Assembly: GCA_035374585.1 (NCBI GenBank)
Contig: DAOSPF010000031.1
Location: forward strand, 1 to 39,139
DNA from: JAKPQD01 sp029572965
GTDB taxonomy: Bacteria; Bacteroidota; Bacteroidia; Bacteroidales; DTGW01
Length of the DNA stretch: 39,139 nucleotides
Direction: 5' to 3'
Positions 7,671-16,030 of this stretch are shown piece after piece. Both the position numbers and the translations under genes were made by a program. Position 1 is the first letter of the stretch. Every line of letters begins with the position of its first letter. The notes under the pieces are model-generated. The model was not told the DNA's origin, searched no databases, and worked only from the letters and a program-made list of their open reading frames with translations.

Positions 7671-7674
7671 TTTG
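7667..7674 (+). promoter_or_regulatory. Bacteroidota-type -7 box for the tonB-like/copA pair
   Basis: TATCTTTG matches TAnnTTTG perfectly, 23 bp upstream of the ATG at 7698. A -33 TTTG at the usual distance is not evident. Confidence 0.5.
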
Positions 7675-7697
7675 AAGCTCAAAATAGCATTTGTTGC

Positions 7698-8399
7698 ATG
7701 TTCTGGAAAAATAGAAACGGTGAATCATTATCGGGGTCCTTTTTGATTAAAAAGAAATACCGTAAAACGGTTTTATATTCACTATTAGCCAGCGCTTTAA
7801 TCATCATTATTATTTCGGTGGGGTTGCTTATTTATTTTAAAAACAGTAATAAACCCAAACGTCTTTTGCCTCCAAAAGTTGTAGCTGCAGAACTTACCAG
7901 GCTTAACATTGCCATACCTGAGATGAAAGAAGAGCCTAAACAGGTGCTTAAAAAGGCAAAAGAAAAGATTAAAGGGCAACCTGTTGAAAAAAGTGAAGAG
8001 CCTGTTGTTCCTGTAGAGACTGCTAAAGTTGAAAAATCAGATTCAGCAAAACTTGCCGAAAAAGAATCTAACCTTGAAGCTCAAGATCCGCGGCTAAAAG
8101 AAGAGGGCGTTTTTCAATGTAATAACACCCAGGATTTCAGGCTTTGGTTTATCAATCACTTCACATTTCCCCTTGACGAAGGGGTAAAAAAGAGTGAAGG
8201 GCGTATAACACTTGATTTTATGGTTGGTTTAAATGGGCTGGTTGATACAGTGATTATTATTTCAGGCATTGACCCTATTGTGGACAGTGAAGTAAAAGCT
8301 GTGATATACAATTCGCCACGTTGGAAAACTTGTCCGATTGATGGCAAGCCCGTTAAACAAAAATATCGCTTCACTGTTTATTTAGTCCGTCGGATGTAA
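7698..8399 (+). CDS. TonB-family energy transducer-like protein
   Basis: This 233-residue protein has a short basic cytosolic N-terminus and one membrane span at about residues 26-47 (VLYSLLASALIIIIISVGLL). A Lys/Glu/Pro/Val-rich periplasmic linker follows (about 50-125), then a C-terminal TonB-type domain at about 140-233. The domain shows the family pattern GRITLDFMVGLNGLVDTV, then DSEVKAVIYNSPRWKTCPIDGKPVKQKYRFTVYL. TonB proteins couple the proton motive force to outer-membrane receptors through ExbB/ExbD; neither those genes nor a receptor gene lies in the window. The gap to the downstream copper ATPase is 20 bp, so co-transcription is likely and a link to metal handling is possible. Confidence 0.88.
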   Translation: MFWKNRNGESLSGSFLIKKKYRKTVLYSLLASALIIIIISVGLLIYFKNSNKPKRLLPPKVVAAELTRLNIAIPEMKEEPKQVLKKAKEKIKGQPVEKSEEPVVPVETAKVEKSDSAKLAEKESNLEAQDPRLKEEGVFQCNNTQDFRLWFINHFTFPLDEGVKKSEGRITLDFMVGLNGLVDTVIIISGIDPIVDSEVKAVIYNSPRWKTCPIDGKPVKQKYRFTVYLVRRM

Positions 8400-8419
8400 G
8401 TTTGTGAGGGGACAGAAAA

Positions 8420-10624
8420 ATGAAAGTGTCAAACTTTTTCAGAGTAGAAGGCATGAGCTGTGCGGCTTGTGCTTCGAGCGTGGAATCTATTGTAGGAGCT
8501 GTAGAAGGTGTAAGCTTGGCATCGGTCAATTTTGCAGCTAATACGTTGATGGTAGAATACGATGACGAGAAAACGTCTTTAGACATTATTGTTAGTGCTG
8601 CTGGCAATATTGGATATACGCTCATTGAAGATATTGGTATTTCTATAGAACAGGAAGAGAAGAAGCAGGAGCAAAAGCTCAGGTCTATGCGATACAGGCT
8701 TATCGGATCATTTGTTTTCGCTGTGCCGGTGTTTATATTGTCCATGTTTCTGCATCATTGGCATTACAGTGTTTATCTGCAATCCATATTGTCTTTGCCT
8801 GTAGTGTTATGGTTTGGCAAAGGCTTTTATATACAAGGGTTTAAAAAAATATTTACCCGCTATGCCAATATGGACACGCTTGTGGCTGTTGGTACCGGGT
8901 CGGCCTTTATTTTCAGTATATTGAACCTTGTTTTTTCTGGTTATATAATAAATAAAGGTTTTGAGCCGCATGTTTATTTTGAATCGGCTGTGATTATTAT
9001 ATCTTTTGTTCTACTTGGCCGATATATTGAAGAATTATCAAGAAACAAAGCCAGTGAGTCGATAAAAGGATTGTTGTTATTGCATTCAAAAACTGCTATA
9101 GTAATAAAAGACGGACAGGATGTAGAGGTCTCGGCAGATACAATTCAAACAGGAGATATGGTGAGGGTTTTGCCCGGGGCTCGTGTCCCGGTGGATGGTA
9201 TTATTGTTTCTGGCCAAACCAGCATAGACGAAAGCATGTTAACAGGCGAAAGCATGCCTGTGGATAAAACTGCCGGGGACAAAGTGATTGGGGCAACTGT
9301 AAACCTTACTGGCAGCATTACTGTAGAGGCTTTGCGTGTAGGTTCTGCAACCATGCTGGGCAATATCATCAGGCAGGTGCGTGAAGCCCAGGGCAGTAAA
9401 GCCAAAGTGCAACACATGGCCGACAAAATAGCTTCTGTGTTTGTACCCACAGTATTTGCTATATCGCTGTTGACCTTTGCTATATGGTTTTTCGCAGCGC
9501 AGGACAATAACGTATTCAGGGCTTTTCAGGCATTCTTTACGGTACTTATCATTGCATGTCCATGTGCATTGGGATTGGCTACACCAACGGCTATTGTAGT
9601 GGCAGTTGGCAAAGCTTCATCACATGGGGTGTTTGTTAAAGATGCTGCTTTGTTTGATAAAGCTGGTAAGATTGATGCTATTGCTATTGATAAAACGGGT
9701 ACATTAACTGAAGGTAAACCTGTAGTAATTGATTTTATTGATTATTCAGGCAAAGAAAACGGGTTATCTGCAATATTTGCTGTTGAAAAACATTCGGAAC
9801 ATCCAGTATCAAAGGCTATTTGCCATTTTTTGAATAATAGGAATAATGAATCACTTGTTGTAGAAGATTTTGAAGCTGTTCCCGGGAAAGGAATCAAGGC
9901 AAAGGTGAACAATGCATGGCACTTTATTGGAAATATGTCATTCATGGCCGAAAATGGCGTAGTTATTTCCGAACCTCATAAAATAGCTATAGATGCCCTT
10001 GATGATAAAGCCAGAACTGTTGTGATTGCGGCTAATATGAATAATTTGGTTGCCATTTTTGGTATTGCCGATACGGTGAAAAGCAATGCCGCTGAAGCGA
10101 TAAGGCTCTTACAACACGAAGGGGTTGAAGTCCACCTGCTATCAGGTGATGATAAAAAGGTGGTTGCCGCTGTTGCCGGACAGCTTGGTATTGACCAATA
10201 CAAAAGCCGCATGTTGCCTGCTGATAAAGCATCATATATTGCCAATTTACAGCAAAACGGCAATTGTGTGGCTATGGCTGGCGATGGCATCAACGATGCC
10301 CCGGCACTTTCGAAGGCTGACATTAGTTTTGCCATGTCTAACGGTACAGACATTGCCGCATATTCGGCTATGGCAACATTAATGCATGGTGACATAACCA
10401 AGATATCGTCTATTATCAGTTATTCGCGCAAAACGATGCGAATAATCAAAGAAAACCTCTTCTGGGCTTACTTTTATAATGTATTGGCTATTCCTGTCGC
10501 AGCTGGCATCTTATATCCAATATGGGACATACAGCTAAACCCTATGATTGCCGGAGCTGCAATGGCATTTAGTTCGGTAACGGTTGTGCTGAATAGTTTG
10601 AGGCTAAGGTGGTACAGGTTTTAG
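8420..10624 (+). CDS. copA: Copper-translocating P1B-type ATPase
   Basis: This 734-residue inner-membrane pump has a single N-terminal heavy-metal domain (GMSCAACASSVE, residues 11-22) and eight expected membrane spans. The actuator has the LTGESMPVDK motif, and the transmembrane metal site is CPC in IACPCALGLATPTAI (about residue 378). Asp of DKTGTLTEGKP (about 424) is phosphorylated. EKHSEHPVSKAI is the HP-containing loop, and GDGINDAPALSKADISFAM is the hinge (about 620). CPC with a CxxC heavy-metal domain indicates Cu(I) export, though Ag(I) is also possible. Length is normal for single-domain CopA. It is probably co-transcribed with the tonB-like gene 20 bp upstream. No copper regulator or chaperone gene is adjacent. 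Confidence 0.95.
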   Translation: MKVSNFFRVEGMSCAACASSVESIVGAVEGVSLASVNFAANTLMVEYDDEKTSLDIIVSAAGNIGYTLIEDIGISIEQEEKKQEQKLRSMRYRLIGSFVFAVPVFILSMFLHHWHYSVYLQSILSLPVVLWFGKGFYIQGFKKIFTRYANMDTLVAVGTGSAFIFSILNLVFSGYIINKGFEPHVYFESAVIIISFVLLGRYIEELSRNKASESIKGLLLLHSKTAIVIKDGQDVEVSADTIQTGDMVRVLPGARVPVDGIIVSGQTSIDESMLTGESMPVDKTAGDKVIGATVNLTGSITVEALRVGSATMLGNIIRQVREAQGSKAKVQHMADKIASVFVPTVFAISLLTFAIWFFAAQDNNVFRAFQAFFTVLIIACPCALGLATPTAIVVAVGKASSHGVFVKDAALFDKAGKIDAIAIDKTGTLTEGKPVVIDFIDYSGKENGLSAIFAVEKHSEHPVSKAICHFLNNRNNESLVVEDFEAVPGKGIKAKVNNAWHFIGNMSFMAENGVVISEPHKIAIDALDDKARTVVIAANMNNLVAIFGIADTVKSNAAEAIRLLQHEGVEVHLLSGDDKKVVAAVAGQLGIDQYKSRMLPADKASYIANLQQNGNCVAMAGDGINDAPALSKADISFAMSNGTDIAAYSAMATLMHGDITKISSIISYSRKTMRIIKENLFWAYFYNVLAIPVAAGILYPIWDIQLNPMIAGAAMAFSSVTVVLNSLRLRWYRF

Positions 10625-10691
10625 GATATTTTATTTTAAATTTCATTTTTAAAGTAATTGTCCACCATTCAAAAATTGGCATAATTTTCCC

Positions 10692-12014
10692 CTATCCATT
10701 ATAAAGTCTTTCAAAAACCTTACGCCATGCCATTCCGGCTTTTGTTGGGGCAAAGGTTTCATTATGCCAGATAATACAAAGCGTTCCTTGGTATTTCTCA
10801 ACAGTCTGTTTCAGATTGTCAATAATTTCCTGTGCTTGCTCAGGGGTATATTTCAGATAGGTAGAAAAAGTAGCATCCATAGCAACAAACGGCACCAAAA
10901 GCAAAGGTGTTTCCTTTTCCTTTTGAAGGTCATAAAACATAAAAGGGTGACAAGTACCAGCCCTAAAGCCATAATCAGAGGCATAGCCCATCGAGAAGTC
11001 TTCTTTTATGCCATATTTTATCAAGTGCTGATAAGTATCAGGCAAATGTAATTTAATATAATGCTGCCTGTTTGCTGAAACCTTGCGGTTTGAAACATTC
11101 TCAAGCATAGTCAATTCTTTTCCTATCAGGTAATCCCGTTTCTTTTTGCTGGACGCATACGAGGCATGAAGCCCAATATGAGCGTATTCTGCAACATTAG
11201 AAATGACTTTAGCCATCATTCCTTGTTTTAACGAAATGTTGGTGTCGTACTTTGACCTTTTCCCAGAAAGAAAAAAGAAATAAGGCTTTGGATGACAGTT
11301 ATACAGGCAAGTACGTAAAAACACAAAAGTATCATAAGGGTCAGCCTTCATTCGCATCAAGGTACGCAAGCGATCCTGAAAGGTATAAATGCGCAAAGTC
11401 AGGATATCCCGGACAAATGCAAAGAAAGTCCTGAACACCCCGCGGTATTTATAAGCAAAAGCATTATCAATGTCAATAGTAGGCTGGTTTTGAAAATGAT
11501 GCACAGTAAAAGTGATATCCTGATACCTGTTTTTCAAAATCCTTTTCAACTCTTCTGTCCAGATATCCACCAAAGGCTTTCGGTACAATTCATGCTTAAA
11601 AAGGACACTACACTCTGGCCTAAACCTATTGTGATGATCTTTTTCAAATGGCAGATATTCTTCATACCTTGAAATAACGAAAAATATCGAAGAAAAAATA
11701 TCGAAACCGGCATCACAACCATCTTCTGTTTCAGCCTTAAACAGAACCGGCATTTCGTTGATAAAATCTACTCCTGCGTAAACAGGTTGAATGCCCTTTT
11801 TGTAAACCAGACCTGCCGGGTGAATGTACAACTCATCAGCATATTTCGTACGCGAATAGTTCAATTTAAAACCCTGGAATTTTAAAAAGCTCTCTTCATC
11901 GTTGGTAATGATAGGCCTAAGCCCTAACATCTTTGAAAATACATGCCTTAAGACATACATCAACCTGTTGTTCAATTCATTGACAAGAATTTGAATTTCA
12001 CCTGTAGGTTCCAT
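10692..12014 (-). CDS. Polysaccharide deacetylase-like protein (DUF7033-type N-terminus)
   Basis: This 440-residue protein has no signal peptide. The N-terminal half (about 1-150; FQGFKLNYSRTKYADELYIH, then FDIFSSIFFVISRYEEYLPF) matches what I know of the domain found N-terminal to Bacteroidota polysaccharide-deacetylase-like proteins. The C-terminal half has metal-site-like residues: Asp pair in TIDIDNAFAYKY, His in HIGLHASYAS, and RAGTCHPF, with IWHNETF near the end. These fit a carbohydrate esterase 4-like fold, but the order and spacing are unusual, so activity is unproven. It is convergent with copA (67-bp gap) and divergent from trmD, with a weak TACCTTTA promoter-like box at 12036-12043 on the minus strand. 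Confidence 0.8.
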   Translation of the reverse strand: MEPTGEIQILVNELNNRLMYVLRHVFSKMLGLRPIITNDEESFLKFQGFKLNYSRTKYADELYIHPAGLVYKKGIQPVYAGVDFINEMPVLFKAETEDGCDAGFDIFSSIFFVISRYEEYLPFEKDHHNRFRPECSVLFKHELYRKPLVDIWTEELKRILKNRYQDITFTVHHFQNQPTIDIDNAFAYKYRGVFRTFFAFVRDILTLRIYTFQDRLRTLMRMKADPYDTFVFLRTCLYNCHPKPYFFFLSGKRSKYDTNISLKQGMMAKVISNVAEYAHIGLHASYASSKKKRDYLIGKELTMLENVSNRKVSANRQHYIKLHLPDTYQHLIKYGIKEDFSMGYASDYGFRAGTCHPFMFYDLQKEKETPLLLVPFVAMDATFSTYLKYTPEQAQEIIDNLKQTVEKYQGTLCIIWHNETFAPTKAGMAWRKVFERLYNG

Positions 12015-12088
12015 CTGGTTCTTTTTACTGATTTCTAAAGGTAGGAAATATTTAATATTTGAGCCTTTTCAAAATGACCAATATCATC

Positions 12089-12117
12089 TTTGGACTTGAA
12101 AAAATGCTGTAATATTG
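12089..12117 (+). promoter_or_regulatory. Promoter of trmD
   Basis: A -33 TTTG at 12089-12092 and a -7 TAATATTG at 12110-12117 (one mismatch to TAnnTTTG) are separated by 17 bp. The ATG chosen for trmD is 15 bp further on, giving a short leader. The upstream TTG at 12115 lies inside the box and so cannot be the start. Confidence 0.55.
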
Positions 12118-12132
12118 CAAAAAACTGATAAC

Positions 12133-12807
12133 ATGCGTATAGACATCCTTACTGTGGTACCGGGCCTGTTGCACGGGCCTTTGGATCATTCTATTGTACA
12201 AAAAGCCCGTAAAAAAGGGTTGGTAGATATTCATATACACAACATACGCGATTATTCTAATGACAAGCACCGAAAAGTTGACGATTATGCTTTTAGTGGT
12301 GGTGCTGGCATGGTAATGACCATTGAACCTATTGATAATGCTATAAGTGCATTGAAACAAGAACGTGAATACGACGAAATCATTTATACTTCACCTGATG
12401 GCGAAAAGTTTAACCAGAAAATGGCAAATATGCTTTCGACCAAGAATAATATTCTCATACTTTGCGGGCATTACAAAGGCATTGACCAGCGTGTGCGCGA
12501 CCATCTCATTACCCGCGAAGTTTCTATTGGCGATTATGTGCTTACCGGCGGCGAACTGGCCGCAGCAGTCATGACAGATGCCATTGTCAGGCTGTTGCCC
12601 GGCGCAATAGGTGACGAACAATCTGCCCTGTCTGATTCATTTCAGGATAATCTCCTTGCACCTCCTGTTTACACAAGACCTGCGGAATATAAAGGTTGGA
12701 AAGTGCCGGATATACTACTATCGGGCAATACCAAATTGATTGATGAATGGAACCTCCAGCAATCGATAGAACGCACAAAGAAGCTCAGGCCAGACCTGTT
12801 GGAATAA
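12133..12807 (+). CDS. trmD: tRNA (guanine(37)-N1)-methyltransferase TrmD
   Basis: The product has 224 residues from the ATG at 12133 (MRIDILTVVPGLL). An in-frame TTG at 12115 is rejected because it overlaps the promoter box. TrmD uses S-adenosylmethionine to methylate N1 of G37 in tRNAs reading CNN codons, preventing +1 frameshifts. The deep-trefoil-knot SPOUT signature is clear in LILCGHYKGIDQRVRDHL and SIGDYVLTGGELAAAVMTD. The C-terminal tRNA-binding part has PPVYTRPAEYKGWKVPDILLSGN and IDEWNLQQSIERTKKLRPDL. The length is normal for the family. The gene stands alone here, not with rimM and rplS as in many bacteria. An octad repeat array begins right after the stop. Confidence 0.97.
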   Translation: MRIDILTVVPGLLHGPLDHSIVQKARKKGLVDIHIHNIRDYSNDKHRKVDDYAFSGGAGMVMTIEPIDNAISALKQEREYDEIIYTSPDGEKFNQKMANMLSTKNNILILCGHYKGIDQRVRDHLITREVSIGDYVLTGGELAAAVMTDAIVRLLPGAIGDEQSALSDSFQDNLLAPPVYTRPAEYKGWKVPDILLSGNTKLIDEWNLQQSIERTKKLRPDLLE

Positions 12808-12898
12808 TTTGAAAATTTGCGAATTAGCTAATTTGAAAATGTAAAAAGCAATTTTAACCATTAGCAAATTTTCAAATTAGCTAATTCGCAAATTAATG
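12806..12898. repeat. Paired octad (AATTnnnn) arrays forming a 27-bp perfect inverted repeat
   Basis: AATT or AATG cores occur at 12806, 12814, 12822, 12830 and 12838, and again at 12867, 12875, 12883 and 12891, exactly 8 bp apart within each group. The sequences 12814-12840 and 12868-12894 are perfect reverse complements of each other (27 bp) around a 27-nt loop. The array starts at the last base of the trmD stop codon and ends 29 bp before the next ATG. It could also act as a factor-independent stop for transcription, but has no U-tract. Confidence 0.85.
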
Positions 12899-12927
12899 TA
12901 GTAACTTTGAATAATAATATCTTTACT

Positions 12928-13194
12928 ATGACAACATTAGAACTTAAAACCAAATTTCATAAATTGATTGACAACATCAACAATGATGATGTCTTATCCA
13001 AATTTTATGAAATGCTTTCAAAAGCTAATGAAGTTAAAAAAGGTAGTTTATGGAACAGATTAACCGATGAAGAGCAGCAAGAGCTTATTTTATTAGAAAA
13101 AGAAAGCCATAATCCTGATAATCTAACGGCCCATGCAGTTATTAAAAAAAACATAAAAAATGGCTTTAAAACAATTTGGGAATTAGTTAATTAG
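12928..13194 (+). CDS. Small hypothetical protein, possibly an orphan antitoxin
   Basis: This 88-residue protein starts at the ATG at 12928 (MTTLELKTKFHKLIDNINN); a TTG seven codons earlier is less likely. It is acidic to neutral and predicted all-helical, with the pattern GSLWNRLTDEEQQELILLEKESHNPDN in the middle. Short Bacteroidota proteins with this look are often encoded next to RelE/ParE-type toxins, so an antitoxin role is possible. No toxin-like frame is present on either side. The last seven codons plus the stop lie within an octad repeat array, so the native C-terminus may have been replaced by repeat-derived sequence (TIWELVN). Confidence 0.6.
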   Translation: MTTLELKTKFHKLIDNINNDDVLSKFYEMLSKANEVKKGSLWNRLTDEEQQELILLEKESHNPDNLTAHAVIKKNIKNGFKTIWELVN

Positions 13195-13208
13195 CTAATT
13201 TGAAAATG
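13173..13208. repeat. Octad (AATTnnnn) array overlapping the end of the small ORF
   Basis: Cores at 13173, 13181, 13189, 13197 and 13205 (the last AATG) are exactly 8 bp apart. The stop codon TAG at 13192-13194 belongs to a unit, and the units also present TAA and TGA in other frames. Confidence 0.8.
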
Positions 13209-13233
13209 GTAAGTATTTTTCAATTCATTTACT

Positions 13234-13265
13234 AATTATCACATTTTCAAATTCACTAATTGTCT
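13234..13265. repeat. Octad array abutting the mutS stop codon
   Basis: AATT/CATT cores at 13234, 13242, 13250 and 13258 are 8 bp apart. The sequence is an imperfect inverted partner of the array at 13189-13208 and ends at the mutS stop codon (minus strand, 13265-13267). Confidence 0.7.
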
Positions 13266-15880
13266 TAAAGCCCCGTTATCCGCTTGATGTAGTTTAGTTT
13301 ATTTAGCGCCTCCAGTGGTGTAAGGGTATTTATGTCGAGGTTTTTAATTTGGTCGCGTATTTGTTTGAGTACAGGATCTTCTAACTGAAAAAAGCTCAAT
13401 TGATAACCTTCCCGCTTGGCTGTAGTCTCAGGAGCCGGACGCTGAGGTTTATCGCTACGTTGCGAATCTTCAAGTTCTTTCAGTATCTCACCTGCACGCT
13501 TAACAACACTCTTAGGCATGCCTGCCATTTGGGCTACGTGGATGCCAAAGCTGTGTTCACTTCCGCCACGCACCAGTTTACGAAGGAAAATGATATTGTT
13601 GTTCAGCTCTTTGATAGATACATTATAGTTTTTGATACGTTTGAAAGAGTTTTCCATCTCGTTCATTTCGTGGTAGTGCGTAGCAAAAAGAGTTTTACTT
13701 TTAGCCGTAGGATGTTCATGGATGTACTCGGCAATAGCCCATGCAATAGATATACCATCGTAAGTGCTGGTACCTCGGCCAATTTCGTCAAGCAAAACAA
13801 GACTTCTGGCCGAGAGGTTATTCAAAATACTGGCCGTTTCAATCATCTCAACCATAAAAGTAGATTCGCCAGAAGAAATGTTGTCTGAAGCCCCTACCCT
13901 GGTAAACACTTTGTCGATAATGCCAATATTAGCAGCTTTAGCCGGAACGTAGCAGCCCATCTGGGCAAGGATTACAATTAATGCTGTTTGTCTTAACAAT
14001 GCCGATTTTCCGGACATGTTTGGCCCTGTAATAATCATAATCTGCTGTTCAACAGTATCAAGCAATACATCATTAGCCACATAGCTGTTTCCCGGAGGCA
14101 ATTGTTTTTCAATGACAGGATGGCGGCCTTCTTTAATTTCGAGTACATCGCTATCATTGACCACAGGCTTGGAATAGCCATTCTCTGCTGACACAAAGGC
14201 AAAAGCCAAAAGGCAATCGAGCTGCCCTATAAGGTTAGCATTAAGCTGAAAAGCCTGAACATATTCACTTAAGAAATGAATAAGTTCTTCAAATAATTGA
14301 CTTTCAAGAACAGTGATACGTTCTTCAGCACCAAGTATCTTTTCTTCGTATGTTTTCAGCTCCTGTGTAATATATCTTTCAGCACTGACAAGAGTTTGCT
14401 TTCGAATCCAGTCGGCAGGCACTTTATCTTTATGGGTATTACGAACCTCAATAAAATAGCCAAAAACATTATTAAAACTTATTTTGAGAGAAGGGATACC
14501 CGTTCGTTCAGCCTCTCGTTGCTGCAATTGCAGCAAATAATCTTTGCCTTTAGTTTGTATGGACTTCAATTCATCCAGTTCTTCATTAATTCCAGGGTTA
14601 AAGATTGTGCCTTTTCCAATCTGTACAGGAGGTTCTTCAACAAGGCTTTTTGAAATACGCTCTATAACAGAACGACAAGGGTTAAGCTGTTCTGAAATTC
14701 TTACCATCTCAGGCATGCCGCTTTCAGCACATATTTGTTGCAAAGGAATTATAGCCTCCAAGGCATTTTTAAGCTGAATTACTTCTCTCGGATTAATGCG
14801 GCTAACGGCTATTTTAGAAGCAAGACGCTCCAAATCGCCTATAACTTTGATATGTTCAGCGGCAATATCACGTATATCGCTTTGCGAAATGAAATACTCA
14901 ACTATGTTTAATCTGCGGTTAATAGAATCAACATCTTTGAGTGGAAGCATCAACCAACGCCTCAACATACGTGCCCCCATTGGAGATAACGTCTTATCTA
15001 TCACATCCAGCAACGATTTTCCATCTTCATTCATACTACGCACCAACTCAAGGTTGCGAATGGTAAACTTGTCAAGCCACATGTACTTTTCTTCTTCAAT
15101 TCGCGAAATAGATGTTATCTGGCTTATTTGATTTTGCTCGTTTAGCTCAAGGTATTGCAGTATTGCCCCGGCAGAAACAACTCCTGCCGTAATTTCATGT
15201 ATGCCAAAGCCCTTTAGCGATGTAGTATTGAAATGTTTCAGCAACTTGTCATGGCAGTTGTCATATTGAAAAACCCAGTCGTCAAGTTTGTACGTATAAA
15301 ACTTATTCCCAAAGTTGTCAACAAAATCCTTTGTTTTACTTTTTTCAAAAAGCACTTCCTTAGGCTGAAAATTGGACAACAACTTGTCAACATATTCATT
15401 AGTCCCTTGGGCAACAAGGAATTCACCGGTTGATATATCAAGAAAAGCAATACCTGTCAATGTTTTTTCAAAGTGCAAACAAGCAATAAAATTATTTTCC
15501 TTACGTTCCAGAACATTGTCATTGTAGGTAATGCCCGGAGTAATCATTTCGGTAATACCACGCTTGACTATTTTTTTGGTTAGCTTAGGATCTTCAAGCT
15601 GTTCGCAGACTGCAACACGCTGACCCGCTCTTACCAGTTTATGCAGGTATGTTTCGATGGCATGATGAGGGAAACCTGCTAATTCAACAAAAGATGCGGC
15701 CCCGTTTGCCCTTCTGGTAAGAGTAATACCAAGTATTTCAGAAGTTTTTATAGCATCTTCGCCAAAAGTTTCATAAAAATCACCTACCCTGAACAACAAA
15801 ATAGCATCAGGATGTTTACTCTTGAAACTATAGTATTGCCTCATTAATGGCGTATCTGCGTAATTCCCGGATTCTGTCAC
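13265..15880 (-). CDS. mutS: DNA mismatch repair protein MutS
   Basis: The product has 871 residues if started at GTG 15880; the frame stays open to a TTG at 15949, but no ATG precedes the conserved DTPLMRQYYSFK. A perfect TATTTTTG promoter box at 15896-15903 lies inside that extension and favours the GTG start. MutS recognises mismatches as a dimer and recruits MutL. Domain I has the wedge Phe-x-Glu in FRVGDFYETFGEDA. The ATPase has Walker A TGPNMSGKSALLRQ, the signature GASDNISSGESTFMVEM, Walker B SLVLLDEIGRGTSTYDG and the ATHYHEM switch. The lever and clamp regions are complete. The length fits MutS1, not the shorter MutS2. It sits alone on the minus strand between repeat arrays. Confidence 0.96.
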   Translation of the reverse strand: MTESGNYADTPLMRQYYSFKSKHPDAILLFRVGDFYETFGEDAIKTSEILGITLTRRANGAASFVELAGFPHHAIETYLHKLVRAGQRVAVCEQLEDPKLTKKIVKRGITEMITPGITYNDNVLERKENNFIACLHFEKTLTGIAFLDISTGEFLVAQGTNEYVDKLLSNFQPKEVLFEKSKTKDFVDNFGNKFYTYKLDDWVFQYDNCHDKLLKHFNTTSLKGFGIHEITAGVVSAGAILQYLELNEQNQISQITSISRIEEEKYMWLDKFTIRNLELVRSMNEDGKSLLDVIDKTLSPMGARMLRRWLMLPLKDVDSINRRLNIVEYFISQSDIRDIAAEHIKVIGDLERLASKIAVSRINPREVIQLKNALEAIIPLQQICAESGMPEMVRISEQLNPCRSVIERISKSLVEEPPVQIGKGTIFNPGINEELDELKSIQTKGKDYLLQLQQREAERTGIPSLKISFNNVFGYFIEVRNTHKDKVPADWIRKQTLVSAERYITQELKTYEEKILGAEERITVLESQLFEELIHFLSEYVQAFQLNANLIGQLDCLLAFAFVSAENGYSKPVVNDSDVLEIKEGRHPVIEKQLPPGNSYVANDVLLDTVEQQIMIITGPNMSGKSALLRQTALIVILAQMGCYVPAKAANIGIIDKVFTRVGASDNISSGESTFMVEMIETASILNNLSARSLVLLDEIGRGTSTYDGISIAWAIAEYIHEHPTAKSKTLFATHYHEMNEMENSFKRIKNYNVSIKELNNNIIFLRKLVRGGSEHSFGIHVAQMAGMPKSVVKRAGEILKELEDSQRSDKPQRPAPETTAKREGYQLSFFQLEDPVLKQIRDQIKNLDINTLTPLEALNKLNYIKRITGL

Positions 15881-15895
15881 TGTTGTATTTTTCAA

Positions 15896-15903
15896 CAAAA
15901 ATA
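15896..15903 (-). promoter_or_regulatory. -7 box of the mutS promoter
   Basis: On the minus strand TATTTTTG matches TAnnTTTG exactly. It ends 15 nt before the GTG at 15880, so transcription would start about 8 nt upstream of that codon. This argues against the longer TTG-initiated frame. Confidence 0.5.
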
Positions 15904-15975
15904 GGACGATAAGCGGTTTTTCACCCAAGGCAAAAAAAATAGTTGTCAACGAGAAATAAACAAAGGAGGATTACG

Positions 15976-16030
15976 AATGACTAATGACTAATTTCAATTA
16001 CAAATGACAAATTACTGATGACTAATGATA
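15976..16030. repeat. Degenerate 7-bp-period array spanning the end of the TatD-type gene
   Basis: AATG/AATT/GATG cores occur at 15976, 15983, 15990, 15996, 16003, 16010, 16017 and 16024. All steps are 7 bp except one pair that is off by one. It contains the stop codon of the minus-strand hydrolase gene (16012-16014) and encodes its last residues (IISHQ). Confidence 0.78.

Larger units (their letters stand above)
7239..7697. other. Non-coding repeat-rich gap with nested inverted repeats
   Basis: No credible gene lies in this 459-bp stretch. Its contents in order are a heptad array (7285-7326), a GC-rich hairpin module (7381-7452), a 122-bp element with terminal inverted repeats (7501-7622) that encloses a 25-bp-arm palindrome (7523-7575), a second heptad array (7629-7670), and a promoter box for the TonB-like gene. 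The outer sequences 7291-7308 and 7651-7668 are inverted copies of each other at 17 of 18 positions, so the structure is nested. Confidence 0.8.

Noticed and set aside
9145..9507. A 120-codon minus-strand frame
   Set aside because: It is the antisense shadow of copA.
12806..13265. Possible CRISPR-like array
   Set aside because: Repeats are 8-bp degenerate units with no unique spacers of constant length and no cas genes.
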